This document shows positions 7,179 through 16,077 of a stretch of 64,000 bases of DNA, in pieces. The notes beneath the pieces are model-generated. The model was not told the DNA's origin, ran no database searches, and saw only the letters and a list, made by a program, of their open reading frames with translations. Positions within the stretch are counted from its first letter, which is position 1. The number at the start of each line of letters is the position of its first letter. Position numbers and translations under genes: made by a program. The DNA comes from Bryobacterales bacterium (GTDB lineage: Bacteria > Acidobacteriota > Terriglobia > Bryobacterales > Bryobacteraceae), in contig JAEUQE010000004.1 of the NCBI GenBank assembly GCA_016789785.1, forward strand, positions 1 through 64,000, written 5' to 3'.

Positions 7179-7391
7179 ATGACAGTCCGAATTCCGAAAT
7201 CGAGCCGCAAAGTCCGCCTTGCCTTGGCGACCGTCGCACTGGCATCCGCCAGCGCCGCCTGGATCGGCCCTGGGACAAGCATCGCCTTCGCCTACCCAAC
7301 CTGTACGAGCCTTGGATGCTCGGGTGGCGCCTTGAAATGCGCAACATTTACGGTCAGCGGCGTGGGCGTAACCTGTTACACGCGCAGCTAG
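7179..7391 (+). CDS. Secreted 4-Cys peptide 4 of 4
   Basis: A 70-residue precursor: basic start (RIPKSSRKVRLALATVALAS), predicted cut near SIAFA, then CTSLGC, SGGALKC and tail CYTRS. AAGGAG lies 7 bases before ATG 7179. It is the last of the four peptides; its stop is 12 bases before the next gene, so it is translated from the same message as the propeller lipoprotein. Function unknown. Confidence 0.8.
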   Translation: MTVRIPKSSRKVRLALATVALASASAAWIGPGTSIAFAYPTCTSLGCSGGALKCATFTVSGVGVTCYTRS

Positions 7392-7403
7392 AAGGAGCAC
7401 GCA

Positions 7404-8480
7404 TTGAACCGGCGCCCGAATCGCTTGCTACTTATCCAGACGCTTGCGGCCAGCGCATTGCTGGGCGCCCTGCAATCCTGTGCTCCCTCCACTTCAGCTT
7501 TCGTCGTGGAGTCTCCTCAGTTCGACCCCGCGTTCCCGATGCAGCCGCAGGTACAGTCCGTCAGGACCTATCGTGAACTGCGGCTGCGCCGGGTCGCGTC
7601 CGTTCCCGTTCCGAACTCCTCGCTCCACCGGATCCGCACTGATGCGGCGAGGCGCACCGTCTTCATGCTCGACAAAGGGTCGGGCTGCGTCCTGCGTTTC
7701 CAAAATGAGCGCTGGGAGCAGTGGGACTCGCTGTGTCTGGATGGATCCAATCCGGCGGCCAAGCTGCGAGCACCCATTTCCGAGTTTGACATGGACGAAG
7801 GCGGCAACTTGATCCTGGCCGCTGCCCGCAAACTGCACAAGATTTCTCCGTCCGGGGAAGTGTCCGCATTTCCGGACGCTACGGCTCCTGCTGCGAGCGG
7901 GCCCTTCGCCGTCAACCAGGGCCGGGCAGTGTTCATGCCGTTTCCCGCTACGGATGAGCTATCCTCGTTCCGGTCCCTGAGTCTGGACCGGCTCCCGGCA
8001 CTATCCGTCCTTCCGCGATTTCTCCAAAGGAACAAAGACCATCTGTTCGCCGTCGCCGGAAAATTCGCTCCGGATCACAGCCGTCAGGCCGTTTACTATT
8101 CCGCGGACCGATCCGGGTTTCTCGCCGCTCTCAGTGTGAAGTCAGACGCGATTTCGCTGGCGTTTGCGCGGGGGACAATCGACCACACACCGCTGTCGCG
8201 GTTGGAACGGCCCACCCCGAATGTCCTGCGCTTTCCCTTCGGTCAGCCAATTGCATCGCTGGACTTGTGCGTGGATGCCGGACGCCTCTGGGTTCTGGCG
8301 AAGGCTCCGCTTGGCGCGAAGACATTTCAGTTCGTTCTCGACGCGTACGATCCGGCTTCCGGAGACTATCAGTTCTCCTACGAATTGCCGGTCCGGCCAC
8401 GTGGGCTCGGCTGGTACCGAGGCCGTCTGTTGATGATTGTCGGAGACTCGCTGGAGGTCTGGGATGCCAAAGCGGCGTAG
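7404..8480 (+). CDS. Six-bladed-propeller-like lipoprotein
   Basis: A 358-residue exported protein. The N-terminus has a hydrophobic stretch ending in LQSCAPS, which reads as a lipoprotein site. The mature part is built of short strand-turn repeats (FMLDKGSGCVLRF, EFDMDEGGNLILAA, KISPSGEVSAF, LWVLAKAPLG, VLDAYDPASGDY) of the type seen in six-bladed propellers. The start is TTG 7404 with AAGGAG 7 bases before it. In Bacteroidota, propeller proteins of this kind are often found next to small secreted peptide genes (NVEALA type), which makes the four adjacent peptides noteworthy. It may bind, present or sense them; this is inference. Confidence 0.7.
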   Translation: MNRRPNRLLLIQTLAASALLGALQSCAPSTSAFVVESPQFDPAFPMQPQVQSVRTYRELRLRRVASVPVPNSSLHRIRTDAARRTVFMLDKGSGCVLRFQNERWEQWDSLCLDGSNPAAKLRAPISEFDMDEGGNLILAAARKLHKISPSGEVSAFPDATAPAASGPFAVNQGRAVFMPFPATDELSSFRSLSLDRLPALSVLPRFLQRNKDHLFAVAGKFAPDHSRQAVYYSADRSGFLAALSVKSDAISLAFARGTIDHTPLSRLERPTPNVLRFPFGQPIASLDLCVDAGRLWVLAKAPLGAKTFQFVLDAYDPASGDYQFSYELPVRPRGLGWYRGRLLMIVGDSLEVWDAKAA

Positions 8481-10848
8481 GTGGTCATCGATCGCAGTCA
8501 CATTTGCCGGTGCGGCTGTGCTGGCTGCGAGCCTGGTGCTCGCTGTTGCCACCGCTGCGCTGGTAGACCGATGTTACTTCCGTCCGTTGCCGTACCCGGA
8601 ATCTGAACGGATTGCCGTGATCGCACAGCCGCTAGACTCGAGTCCGAATTCGGCGGTTTCATTTAGTAACTTCTGGGTCTTCCTGCAGCAGCACAGCCGC
8701 ACGCTCTCCTCCATGGGTGCGTGGAGATTCGTGCGGGGCAGTCTGGCGAATTCGGCCACGTCGCGGAGTGTCGTGGCCGTCCAGATAAGCGCTGAGGCCG
8801 CCGGGTTATTGGGAGTGGGGGCCACGCCGTTCACCGAATCGGAGCGCCTGTCTCCCCAACCGGAGGTGTGTTGGCTGTCGGCTGCGGCCGCAGCGAGGTT
8901 TGGCATCACCCGGGAGGCCGTTGCGGCAGGCCCGGTAGTCCTTACCTTGGATTCGCGGCCACTCCGCGTGGCGGCAATTCTCAGCCCTTCGTTTGTGTTT
9001 CCCGGCGCCAGGCAACCTGATGTCTTTCTGCCCCTGGAGGGCGTCCTGGAAAGGTTGCATCGGAACGGTGTCCGCCTCGCCGTGACACTGGCGGGACGAA
9101 TCGCACGCGGACAAAGCCTGGAATCCGTCCGGGCCGAAACCCAGGAACTCAACAACCGGTTCACCGCGATGAACCGTGGATCTCCTTCGCCCCAGGGCGC
9201 CCGGGTCTCAGTGATGTCGCTACGGGACTTGCTGAATCGCGCGTCCGGACGCCAGATTCTGCTTCTGGCGCTCTGCGCGGGGATCCTCTTCTTATCCTCC
9301 TGGGCGGGCGTCCTGGTTCTCGAAGTGGCCGCAACTCTGGGCCGGTCGGCGGATGCCGTCATCCGGCTCGCGTTGGGCGCACTGCCGCGTCATGTCTTGA
9401 GACTCACCGTTACCAGGCTCGTGCCCGTGTATGCAGCTGCAATTCCCCTGGCCCTGCTGCTGTGGAGTTTCGTGGGACCGCAGGTTCTTGCCTTCGCCGC
9501 TGTGTCGCCGGTGCAGGTTCCAGGCGCGGAACTGATGATCCAGTGGACGATTGGCGGCGGCCTAATCCTGGCTGGCTCCCTTTTCGCAGCCTCCGTCCTT
9601 ACCACGTCGGTGGTGCTGCGGCTGAACCCCCTCGGAGCGGTACAGAAAGTCCGATCCACATCGGCTCATCCCGTGGTGCAGCGAGTGTTGCTTTCTGCTC
9701 AGATCTCGGCCGCAGTGGCCGGAGTGTTCGTTGCCGCCGTGCTCGCCCGGAGCCTTCTCGCGACTCTGTTGGCGGATCCGGGCATGAATATCAATGGCCT
9801 CTATGCGATCGAGTTGACCGCCCCAGAAAGCCGGTACCGCACAAAGGAAGCGCGCCGCGTGTTGTACGAGAGGCTCAGACTCCAAATGCGTCAGATGCAC
9901 TTGGTGACTGGAGTTACGTTCGTGACCCCAATGCCCCTGGAGGGTATCTCCTCCACCCAACCGCTCAAGGTGCTTGCAGGAAGAGGTGGCGAGGAGCATG
10001 TGGTGCCGAACGTTGGCGTCATCTATGGCAGCCCGGATCTTCTGGACGTTCTCGGGATTCGCATTCTCGCCGGGCAGCCTGAGCGGGCGTCCGCTGCCGC
10101 GGGTGGTCCTGTTTTTGCGTACGTCAACCAATCCCTGTCGCGCGCCCTCAACTTCTCCGCATCGGACACAGCCGGGCGTCTGGTCGAGACGGCGGGTGGC
10201 GCCAATTCACCTCGAGCCATCCGCACCGTTTTCGCTGATGTCTCTCAGCGGGGGTTGGGACGCGACGCGGGACCCCAGATCGTTCTGCCGTTCGAAGATG
10301 AGGCACCAGGTTCGTTCGCGATTCTGGTGCGGTTCTCAGCCACCGAGCATCCCTCCGTACGCGACCTGGAGCGGCAGGTTTGGGCTGTAGACTCTGCAAT
10401 TACGATTGAGTCCGTGACGCCGCTCCGTAGCCGTGTGGCCCGCCAGTACCAGGAACGCCTGGTGCAGTCTATCGTTTTTGGTGGCGCGGGATTGCTGGCC
10501 GTTCTGCTCGTATGCATTGCAATCTACGGGCTGGTTTGGATGAATGTCGAGCGCTCCGCCGCGGCCTTGGCCGTGCGTTTGGCTCTCGGAGCCACCCCCC
10601 GCATTCTGCGGATCGAGTTGCTGCGTGGTATCGGCATCGCCTGGGCCTTTGGAACGGTCTCCGCGGCGGCACTGGCACTGGCCGCCTGGACGTGGCTTCG
10701 CTCTCTGATCACCGAGTTGCAGAGACTCGCACTCGATCTCTTCGTGTTTTCGGCGTTGCTGGCGTTGCTGGCTGCTCTTGCCTCTGCGTGGCTCGGAGCC
10801 AGACGCATCAGCGCCGTCAATCCCGCACAAACCCTAAGGTCCGTCTAG
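8464..10848 (+). CDS. ADOP-type FtsX/MacB-like permease
   Basis: A 794-residue membrane protein with two MacB_PCD-FtsX halves: an N-terminal helix, RPLPYPESERIAV, a periplasmic domain, three helices (about residues 265-385), an elbow helix (about 412-435), a second periplasmic domain and three C-terminal helices ending in NPAQTLRSV. This is the architecture of the Acidobacterial duplicated orphan permeases, which have no linked ATPase, and none is encoded here. GGAGGT lies 4 bases before ATG 8464, which overlaps the previous gene by 17 bases. Within this operon it may move or release the peptides or a glycan across the envelope; the substrate cannot be read from the sequence. Confidence 0.85.
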   Translation: MPKRRRWSSIAVTFAGAAVLAASLVLAVATAALVDRCYFRPLPYPESERIAVIAQPLDSSPNSAVSFSNFWVFLQQHSRTLSSMGAWRFVRGSLANSATSRSVVAVQISAEAAGLLGVGATPFTESERLSPQPEVCWLSAAAAARFGITREAVAAGPVVLTLDSRPLRVAAILSPSFVFPGARQPDVFLPLEGVLERLHRNGVRLAVTLAGRIARGQSLESVRAETQELNNRFTAMNRGSPSPQGARVSVMSLRDLLNRASGRQILLLALCAGILFLSSWAGVLVLEVAATLGRSADAVIRLALGALPRHVLRLTVTRLVPVYAAAIPLALLLWSFVGPQVLAFAAVSPVQVPGAELMIQWTIGGGLILAGSLFAASVLTTSVVLRLNPLGAVQKVRSTSAHPVVQRVLLSAQISAAVAGVFVAAVLARSLLATLLADPGMNINGLYAIELTAPESRYRTKEARRVLYERLRLQMRQMHLVTGVTFVTPMPLEGISSTQPLKVLAGRGGEEHVVPNVGVIYGSPDLLDVLGIRILAGQPERASAAAGGPVFAYVNQSLSRALNFSASDTAGRLVETAGGANSPRAIRTVFADVSQRGLGRDAGPQIVLPFEDEAPGSFAILVRFSATEHPSVRDLERQVWAVDSAITIESVTPLRSRVARQYQERLVQSIVFGGAGLLAVLLVCIAIYGLVWMNVERSAAALAVRLALGATPRILRIELLRGIGIAWAFGTVSAAALALAAWTWLRSLITELQRLALDLFVFSALLALLAALASAWLGARRISAVNPAQTLRSV

Positions 10849-10869
10849 ACGATATTACGGAGGTTCCCA

Positions 10870-12804
10870 GTGAACGAATTGGTCCAGCCCGTCGTTGATG
10901 CAGCGGTGCCCGGTGCGGATTGCGTGGCTACGGTCGTGCTGTCTGCTCCTCGCGTGACATCTTCCCATTTCGATCCGGCGTTCGAGCCCCTGAACGGTGT
11001 TTCGGTTCTCCGTCACCTGCTGCTAAGGCTTGAGCGGGGACTCGCCAAGCACTGCGAATCCTTCTTTGTTGTGGTGCCGCACGACAAACAAGCCTACGCT
11101 CGCTTTGCCAAGGAATGTGAAGGCACACTATTTCAAACCTTGCATTGCGAGAGTGTCGTGCAGTTGGAAGTCCTCGGCGAGTTGTGCCGCCGGATTCCTC
11201 GAGTCAGGACTCTTCTGATCTATCCCGAACTCGCGGTGTTCCAGGACGTTGGGGCTGTGCCGGCGATGTTGGCCGAGCACGCGGCGGCCCACGCGCACGC
11301 ATCCTCGGCGCAGCGGGTTCCGCCCGGCCTTCTGCCTGTGATTGTGGAGGCTTCCGCGATTTCAGAATTGGCGGCGGTGGAACTGCCTTCCGAATGCAGC
11401 AACGATGTCCTTGGGCTGATTGACATCGCCAATCGCCTCTTTCCCGGCGATTTCCATTTCAACCTTCATTCCCACGACTATTCCGCCGCGCGAGGGATCA
11501 GCGCATCTTCCTTGCCTTCATCGCTCCTGCTAAACGACTCCCGCCGCCGGTCGGCCGCGGCGGCCGTTGCCGCTCAAGCGGACTCTCTGAGCGAACCCTC
11601 GTATCGACACGCTCAACTGCTGAAAGCGCTTCTGATTCGAGCGGACCCCCCTGCTCCCGTGCGCCGCATCTCTCGTGTGGACGCCCCAATGCCGGTCCTG
11701 TTTACTTCCTACGTGGGTGGACTCTCCGGTGCGGAAGCCAGTTGGGCCGCGTTGATCTCGCGACTGGATCGTTCCCTCTTCAGGCCATTGGTCCTCCTTC
11801 CGGCTCCCAGCGCACTGTCAAGCCGGCTGGAGGCAGGGGGTGTTCCCGTGCAGTTCGCTGATTGGGACTTCACGCGTGTCACACCCGCGTCGCTCCAGTT
11901 CTTCACCGGCCTACTGCAGTCCAACCGGATCGCCCTGGTGGACGTGAACGGCCACGCCGGGCTGCCCGTGCTGATCGCCGCGCAGCGCTTGAAAATCCCG
12001 ATCGTCACACACATTCGGATTTTCGATTCTCTTGTGATGCAGGATCTGCTGAGGTTCTCGGATGCCATCGTCACGGTCTCCCAGGCTGTGGCCGAGGACG
12101 TCCTGCGATGCGATCTCGACCCGGTCAGAGTGCTCCCGGTCTATAACGGGGTGGACCTGAATGAGTTCCAGCCCGGCCGCCCCGCAAAGGATGAGGCCCG
12201 CGCGGCTTTTGGCATTCCCCGCACATCCGAGGTAATTGCTTTCGTTGCTCGTGTGCATCCGGACAAAAGATACGATCTGCTGCTGGATGCTCTCGCCATT
12301 TTGCGAGAGATTCGCCCGAACCTCGTCGCGTTGTGTGTCGGCGAAGCCTATCCCGAGCAGCAAGTACTTCTGCGCCAACTGAAGACGCGCGCTGAACAAG
12401 CGGGTATCCAAGACGCCGTGTACTGGGCTGGTTTCCGCAGCGATATTCAGAGTGTCTATGCCGCTTCCGACGTCTTGGTTGCCTGCAACCCATCCGAGCC
12501 GCTGGCGCGTTGCACCATTGAAGCTTGCGCGATGGGCGTGCCGTCGATCGCGCCCTCTTCCGGGGGCTCGGTGGAGATCGTGCGCCATCTCCGGAACGGG
12601 TTGCTCTTTGAGCCGGGTAGCGCGGACAGCTTGGCACAGGCGATTCATTCCCTGCTGGAGGATCCTGTGCTCCGGCAGCGCCTGGCGGCTGGCGCGCTGG
12701 AGACCGCCTCGCAATTCTCGATCGAGAGTCATGTGCGGAGCATGTCAGCGATATTCGATCGTCTCGTAGGACTGCCCGATTCCCGTCTACAGGCTGCCGT
12801 ATGA
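10870..12804 (+). CDS. GT4-family glycosyltransferase with extra N-terminal domain
   Basis: A 644-residue protein. The C-terminal part (about 270-640) is a GT-B glycosyltransferase of family 4: SYVGGLSGAEASW at the donor/acceptor start, NGVDLNEFQPGR, VARVHPDKRYDLLLDAL and the donor-binding E-x7-E stretch EPLARCTIEACAMG. The first 265 residues are separate; FEPLNGVSVLRHLLLRL resembles the start of a nucleotidyltransferase fold, but its catalytic motif is not clear. GTG 10870 follows ACGGAGGTT. The stop overlaps the epimerase start (ATGA), so the two are translationally coupled and the epimerase probably makes the donor sugar. Confidence 0.82.
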   Translation: MNELVQPVVDAAVPGADCVATVVLSAPRVTSSHFDPAFEPLNGVSVLRHLLLRLERGLAKHCESFFVVVPHDKQAYARFAKECEGTLFQTLHCESVVQLEVLGELCRRIPRVRTLLIYPELAVFQDVGAVPAMLAEHAAAHAHASSAQRVPPGLLPVIVEASAISELAAVELPSECSNDVLGLIDIANRLFPGDFHFNLHSHDYSAARGISASSLPSSLLLNDSRRRSAAAAVAAQADSLSEPSYRHAQLLKALLIRADPPAPVRRISRVDAPMPVLFTSYVGGLSGAEASWAALISRLDRSLFRPLVLLPAPSALSSRLEAGGVPVQFADWDFTRVTPASLQFFTGLLQSNRIALVDVNGHAGLPVLIAAQRLKIPIVTHIRIFDSLVMQDLLRFSDAIVTVSQAVAEDVLRCDLDPVRVLPVYNGVDLNEFQPGRPAKDEARAAFGIPRTSEVIAFVARVHPDKRYDLLLDALAILREIRPNLVALCVGEAYPEQQVLLRQLKTRAEQAGIQDAVYWAGFRSDIQSVYAASDVLVACNPSEPLARCTIEACAMGVPSIAPSSGGSVEIVRHLRNGLLFEPGSADSLAQAIHSLLEDPVLRQRLAAGALETASQFSIESHVRSMSAIFDRLVGLPDSRLQAAV

Positions 12805-13805
12805 GCCCTGGCGAAATCACGTTGGTTACCGGAGCCGCGGGATTCATCGGTTTCCACCTTTCCTTGCGCCTTTTGCGGGAGGGCGTTCGAGTGGTGGCGG
12901 TGGACAACCTGAACTCCTACTACGACCCTCAACTAAAACTCGACCGCTTGGCATTGCTATCCCCGCATCCGCATTTCAAGTTTCATGAGCTGGATCTTGC
13001 GGACCGCCAGGGTGTCCAGCGCTTGGTCGCAAGTGCCGGTGCCGGCCTGGCGATTCATTTGGCGGGGCAGGCCGGAGTGCGGTATTCCGTAACGAATCCC
13101 TTTGCCTTCGTTGATTCCAATCTGGTGGGCTTTGCGAATGTCCTGGAGTCCTGCCGGCAAACGGGTGTGCGTCACTTCTTGTACGCATCGTCCAGTTCGG
13201 TTTACGGTGCGCACCTGGGCCCTTTTGCCACTACGCTACCCGCGGATTCTCCTCTGAGTCTCTACGCGGCCACCAAGCGCGCGAATGAGTTGATGGCGTA
13301 CAGTTACGCGCATCTTTTTGGACTTCCCGTCACAGGACTTCGGTTTTTCACGGTATATGGTCCATGGGGAAGACCGGACATGGCGCCTGCGCTGTTCGCT
13401 GACGCAATTCTCAACGAGCGCCCAATTAATCTTTACAATCATGGCCAAATGAGGCGGGATTTCACCTTTATCGACGATGTGGTGGAGGCGGTTGCGCGCA
13501 TCCGCGCCCGCCCGCCATCTGGAAGCCCGCCTGCCGCCATCTATAACGTTGGCAACAGCGAACCAGTTCATCTGCTCACATTCGTCGAAACGCTGGAGGC
13601 TTGCCTGGGACGTTCCGCCAAAAAGAATTTCCTCCCGATGCAGCCCGGCGACGTTGTCGAGACCTCCGCCGATGTCTCCGCTCTGGAGCGGGACTTTCAG
13701 TTTAAGCCTGCCACGCCCCTGGAAAGCGGGCTCCGTGCTTTCGCCGGTTGGTATCGGACTTACTACCGTCTGGTTCCCGCAGCCCCCGTCGCCGGCGCCG
13801 TCTGA
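12801..13805 (+). CDS. UDP-glucuronate 4-epimerase-like NAD-dependent epimerase
   Basis: A 334-residue short-chain epimerase: NAD-binding GAAGFIG near the start, LNSYYDPQLK typical of UDP-glucuronate epimerases, SSSSVYG, catalytic YAATK, and RFFTVYGPWGRPDMAP with RRDFTFIDD. These features place it with enzymes that make UDP-galacturonate from UDP-glucuronate in the cytosol; exact substrate is inferred. It overlaps the glycosyltransferase by four bases and ends the operon, one base short of the convergent gene's stop. Confidence 0.87.
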   Translation: MSPGEITLVTGAAGFIGFHLSLRLLREGVRVVAVDNLNSYYDPQLKLDRLALLSPHPHFKFHELDLADRQGVQRLVASAGAGLAIHLAGQAGVRYSVTNPFAFVDSNLVGFANVLESCRQTGVRHFLYASSSSVYGAHLGPFATTLPADSPLSLYAATKRANELMAYSYAHLFGLPVTGLRFFTVYGPWGRPDMAPALFADAILNERPINLYNHGQMRRDFTFIDDVVEAVARIRARPPSGSPPAAIYNVGNSEPVHLLTFVETLEACLGRSAKKNFLPMQPGDVVETSADVSALERDFQFKPATPLESGLRAFAGWYRTYYRLVPAAPVAGAV

Positions 13806-13806
13806 A

Positions 13807-15351
13807 TTAGCGCCGCTTGAGTTCGAGGTTCAGCGTCCGGTACTCGTTCTCCCCGGCTTCCACTTCTGCCGCTCTTGCCGCCGCTCCGCCCAGCAGGAAC
13901 GGCTTCTCCATCTCTGCGGCGCCGGCCCGGCGTACAAGGAAAACACGGTAGCGGCCAGGCGCCACCGTGGCGCGATAGCTTCCATCCCGCACCGGAATGG
14001 CCTCGTGTTCAGGATACTCCGGTGCGCCGCGCAGGGGCCAGGGCACGACGAGGACGGTGGCTTGGTCACTTCCGGCTCCCTTAACTTCGCCGCTCACCAC
14101 GGCGGTCCTCCGGGCCAAAGTGATCTCGATCCGATGGGTATTCAGCTCGCCCGGCACCCACAGGCCAGTCGCTGGTGTGCCGTTCAGCAATGTCCGCGTG
14201 ACGGCCCAGCCACCGGGTGGCCGCAATCGGAGCCAGTATTCACCCGTGGGAACCACGTCCCAGATCTCCTGTCTTCGATCGCCCTTCCGAAGCCACATGT
14301 CCGGACCGGAGAGGTCGACCAGCGGGTGCGTGAGTTCGGGCGCCTCGGTTCCTTCCGGCCAGACCGCTGATACCGACAAAGCCGCCAAAGCACGAGCCTC
14401 GACCGTGATCTGGGAATCCTCGCCCTTCACCCGGGCTTGCGCAACACCGTAGCGTTGCTGTTCCGGGGCATCTGCTTCCGCACGGATCCATACCCAATAG
14501 TCGCCTTCACTCAGTCCTTTCATTTCGAAGCTCTTTCCGCAAACACCGCTGGCCTCGGCCACGGGCTGGTCCCGGAACTGACCGATTGGCTCCGCTTGGA
14601 CCGAGAAACGTTGCCCTGGCTCGCAGTCACCCGCAATTCGCCCCTTGATCCCTTGGACACCCCCTTGCAGCAGAAGGACGCTCCCCGCGTCGATCCGGCT
14701 GCCCGTCGCCAGGAGGAACCCGCCTCCGAATCCTGGAATGGCGGGGAAAAAAGTGCGCAGATACGCACGATTTTTCGACGGACCCTCCGTAGGGCCCGCA
14801 ATCTGGAAGTAATACTCGTTTGGTGTGAGGTTACGGAACGCGAAAACGCCCTTCTCGTCGGTGATTGTGCGGGACCCACGAATCGGGCTCGCCCGGCGGC
14901 GTCCCCGCAGCCAGCGGGCTTCCCATAGCTGTACGGTGGCCCCCGATACCGGTTTTCGCGAGCCTTCATCGAGCACTGTTCCTCGCAATTCCGCAACGCG
15001 ATAGATCAACACATCGGCGGTTGTGGTATCCTTCGCAATCCGAATTGCGCGGCCTTCGCGGCTCAGAGTGGCATCCGGATGGCTCAGGTAGCCATCGGCC
15101 TCACCACGAAGCACAATTTCGTAACCCACGCCCGGCAATTTCGCCAGAAATTCACCGCGTTCATCCGCGACGATAGTGACATCAACACCCGGCGGGCCCT
15201 CACCGCGATCCAGGCGAAAGCCTGCGATCCGCACCTTGGCGCCAGCGACGGGCCGCATGGAATCGGCGTCGCGCACAGTGCCTCTTACCACCGGTTCCAG
15301 CATCGCCGCCGCGTTGGCGGATAATAGAAGGGCCAAGCACCAGAACAGCAT
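13807..15351 (-). CDS. Secreted protein with carboxypeptidase-regulatory-like repeats
   Basis: A 514-residue exported protein with a signal peptide (LFWCLALLLSANAAA). At least two carboxypeptidase-regulatory-like beta-sandwich units are visible: VVRGTVRDADSMRPVAGAKV (about 20-110) and ELRGTVLDEGSRKPVSGATV (about 118-190), followed by further beta-rich segments including VVSGEVKGAGSD near 425. Such domains bring stickiness or folding help to cell-surface proteins in Acidobacteriota; no catalytic domain is present. It converges on the epimerase with stops one base apart. Function unknown. Confidence 0.75.
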   Translation of the reverse strand: MLFWCLALLLSANAAAMLEPVVRGTVRDADSMRPVAGAKVRIAGFRLDRGEGPPGVDVTIVADERGEFLAKLPGVGYEIVLRGEADGYLSHPDATLSREGRAIRIAKDTTTADVLIYRVAELRGTVLDEGSRKPVSGATVQLWEARWLRGRRRASPIRGSRTITDEKGVFAFRNLTPNEYYFQIAGPTEGPSKNRAYLRTFFPAIPGFGGGFLLATGSRIDAGSVLLLQGGVQGIKGRIAGDCEPGQRFSVQAEPIGQFRDQPVAEASGVCGKSFEMKGLSEGDYWVWIRAEADAPEQQRYGVAQARVKGEDSQITVEARALAALSVSAVWPEGTEAPELTHPLVDLSGPDMWLRKGDRRQEIWDVVPTGEYWLRLRPPGGWAVTRTLLNGTPATGLWVPGELNTHRIEITLARRTAVVSGEVKGAGSDQATVLVVPWPLRGAPEYPEHEAIPVRDGSYRATVAPGRYRVFLVRRAGAAEMEKPFLLGGAAARAAEVEAGENEYRTLNLELKRR

Positions 15352-15394
15352 TCTCAGACCTCTGTCGCCAGAATAGCATTTCTGAGCTTTTAGA

Positions 15395-15417
15395 GACTAC
15401 GCCTAGAGAAAGTAGTC
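15395..15417. promoter_or_regulatory. Inverted repeat upstream of the regulatory-domain protein
   Basis: GACTAC (15395-15400) and GTAGTC (15412-15417) form a 6-bp inverted repeat with an 11-base spacer, about 45 bases upstream of the minus-strand gene that starts at 15351. GACTAC/GTAGTC half-sites resemble BlaI/MecI operators, but the spacer is longer than usual. Confidence 0.3.
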
Positions 15418-15763
15418 CCTGCGAGGCCGGAGGAGTCAGATTTCCTGCCAGAGGTCTCAGACGTCTCAGACGAAGATTAGGAAAGAGCGGCATTCTTCTC
15501 GGGAGACCTCAACCATATTCAGAAACCGGGCTACGATTATTCAAAGTGGTGTGGCAACGGATTGGTCCGTTGATCGATTGGCTGACCCGCAGCGAGGAGG
15601 GGGAGCCTCTTCCAGGCGAGCTGCGGAAATGGCAGTTCGCTGAACGCTCCTTCATCCGGTGCTCGGCGAGCACCCGGCGCGCTCCGAAGTGTGCATGGGC
15701 CGGATGCTTCATTCCCAGGAGGGTGAGTACCGCCGGCGGCAAGAGGCTACTGATGCCGATGGA
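15418..15763. other. No gene recognised; one unassigned open frame
   Basis: A plus-strand frame at 15546-15800 (84 codons from GTG) has no recognisable domain, no good ribosome site and runs into the antisense of a toxin-antitoxin remnant, so I do not call it. GTCTCAGAC repeats twice in a row near 15452-15470. Confidence 0.4.
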
Positions 15764-15997
15764 CTACTGCTGTTCGCGAAGGCGAAACGGGTATTCCTGA
15801 AACACGCGGTGTGAAGTTGTCGATTTCCATGCGGTGAAGACCGAGCAATGCGCCGAGTCGCGGCTCGTGCTGCGCCCGGCGCGCACTTCTTCGAGAGCGA
15901 AGGTTTCGAGGGCACGGCGCGAGAGGGCAGCACCCTCGGCGATGCCGGCGGCAATGCCGGCGGCAATGCCGCCCGGGATATGGAAGATGACCTCCAC
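15764..15997 (-). pseudogene. Frameshifted UPF0175-family antitoxin remnant
   Basis: From GTG 15997 the frame reads SRRALETFALEEVRAGR, the signature of the UPF0175 family found in toxin-antitoxin modules. It then loses the family sequence; a different frame continues with LGALLGLHRMEIDNF, which is what should come next. One small indel near 15875-15885 explains this. The C-terminus after DNF also no longer matches. Before the signature, a 12-base unit is repeated to give IAAGIAAGIAEG. No intact toxin partner lies next to it. Confidence 0.7.
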
Positions 15998-16077
15998 AAG
16001 ACCGCGCTACCGGGGCTATCAAAGGGTTGACGCGATGTGCGAACAGCTGTGTCGGCGGGGACGGCTTCGCGGCCCGC

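Noticed and set aside
15546..15800. 84-codon plus-strand frame from GTG
   Set aside because: No ribosome site, no domain, and it overlaps the antisense of the UPF0175 remnant.
15930..15975. Short tandem repeats that could look like a CRISPR fragment
   Set aside because: They are three 12-base units without spacers inside a coding remnant (IAAGIAAG).
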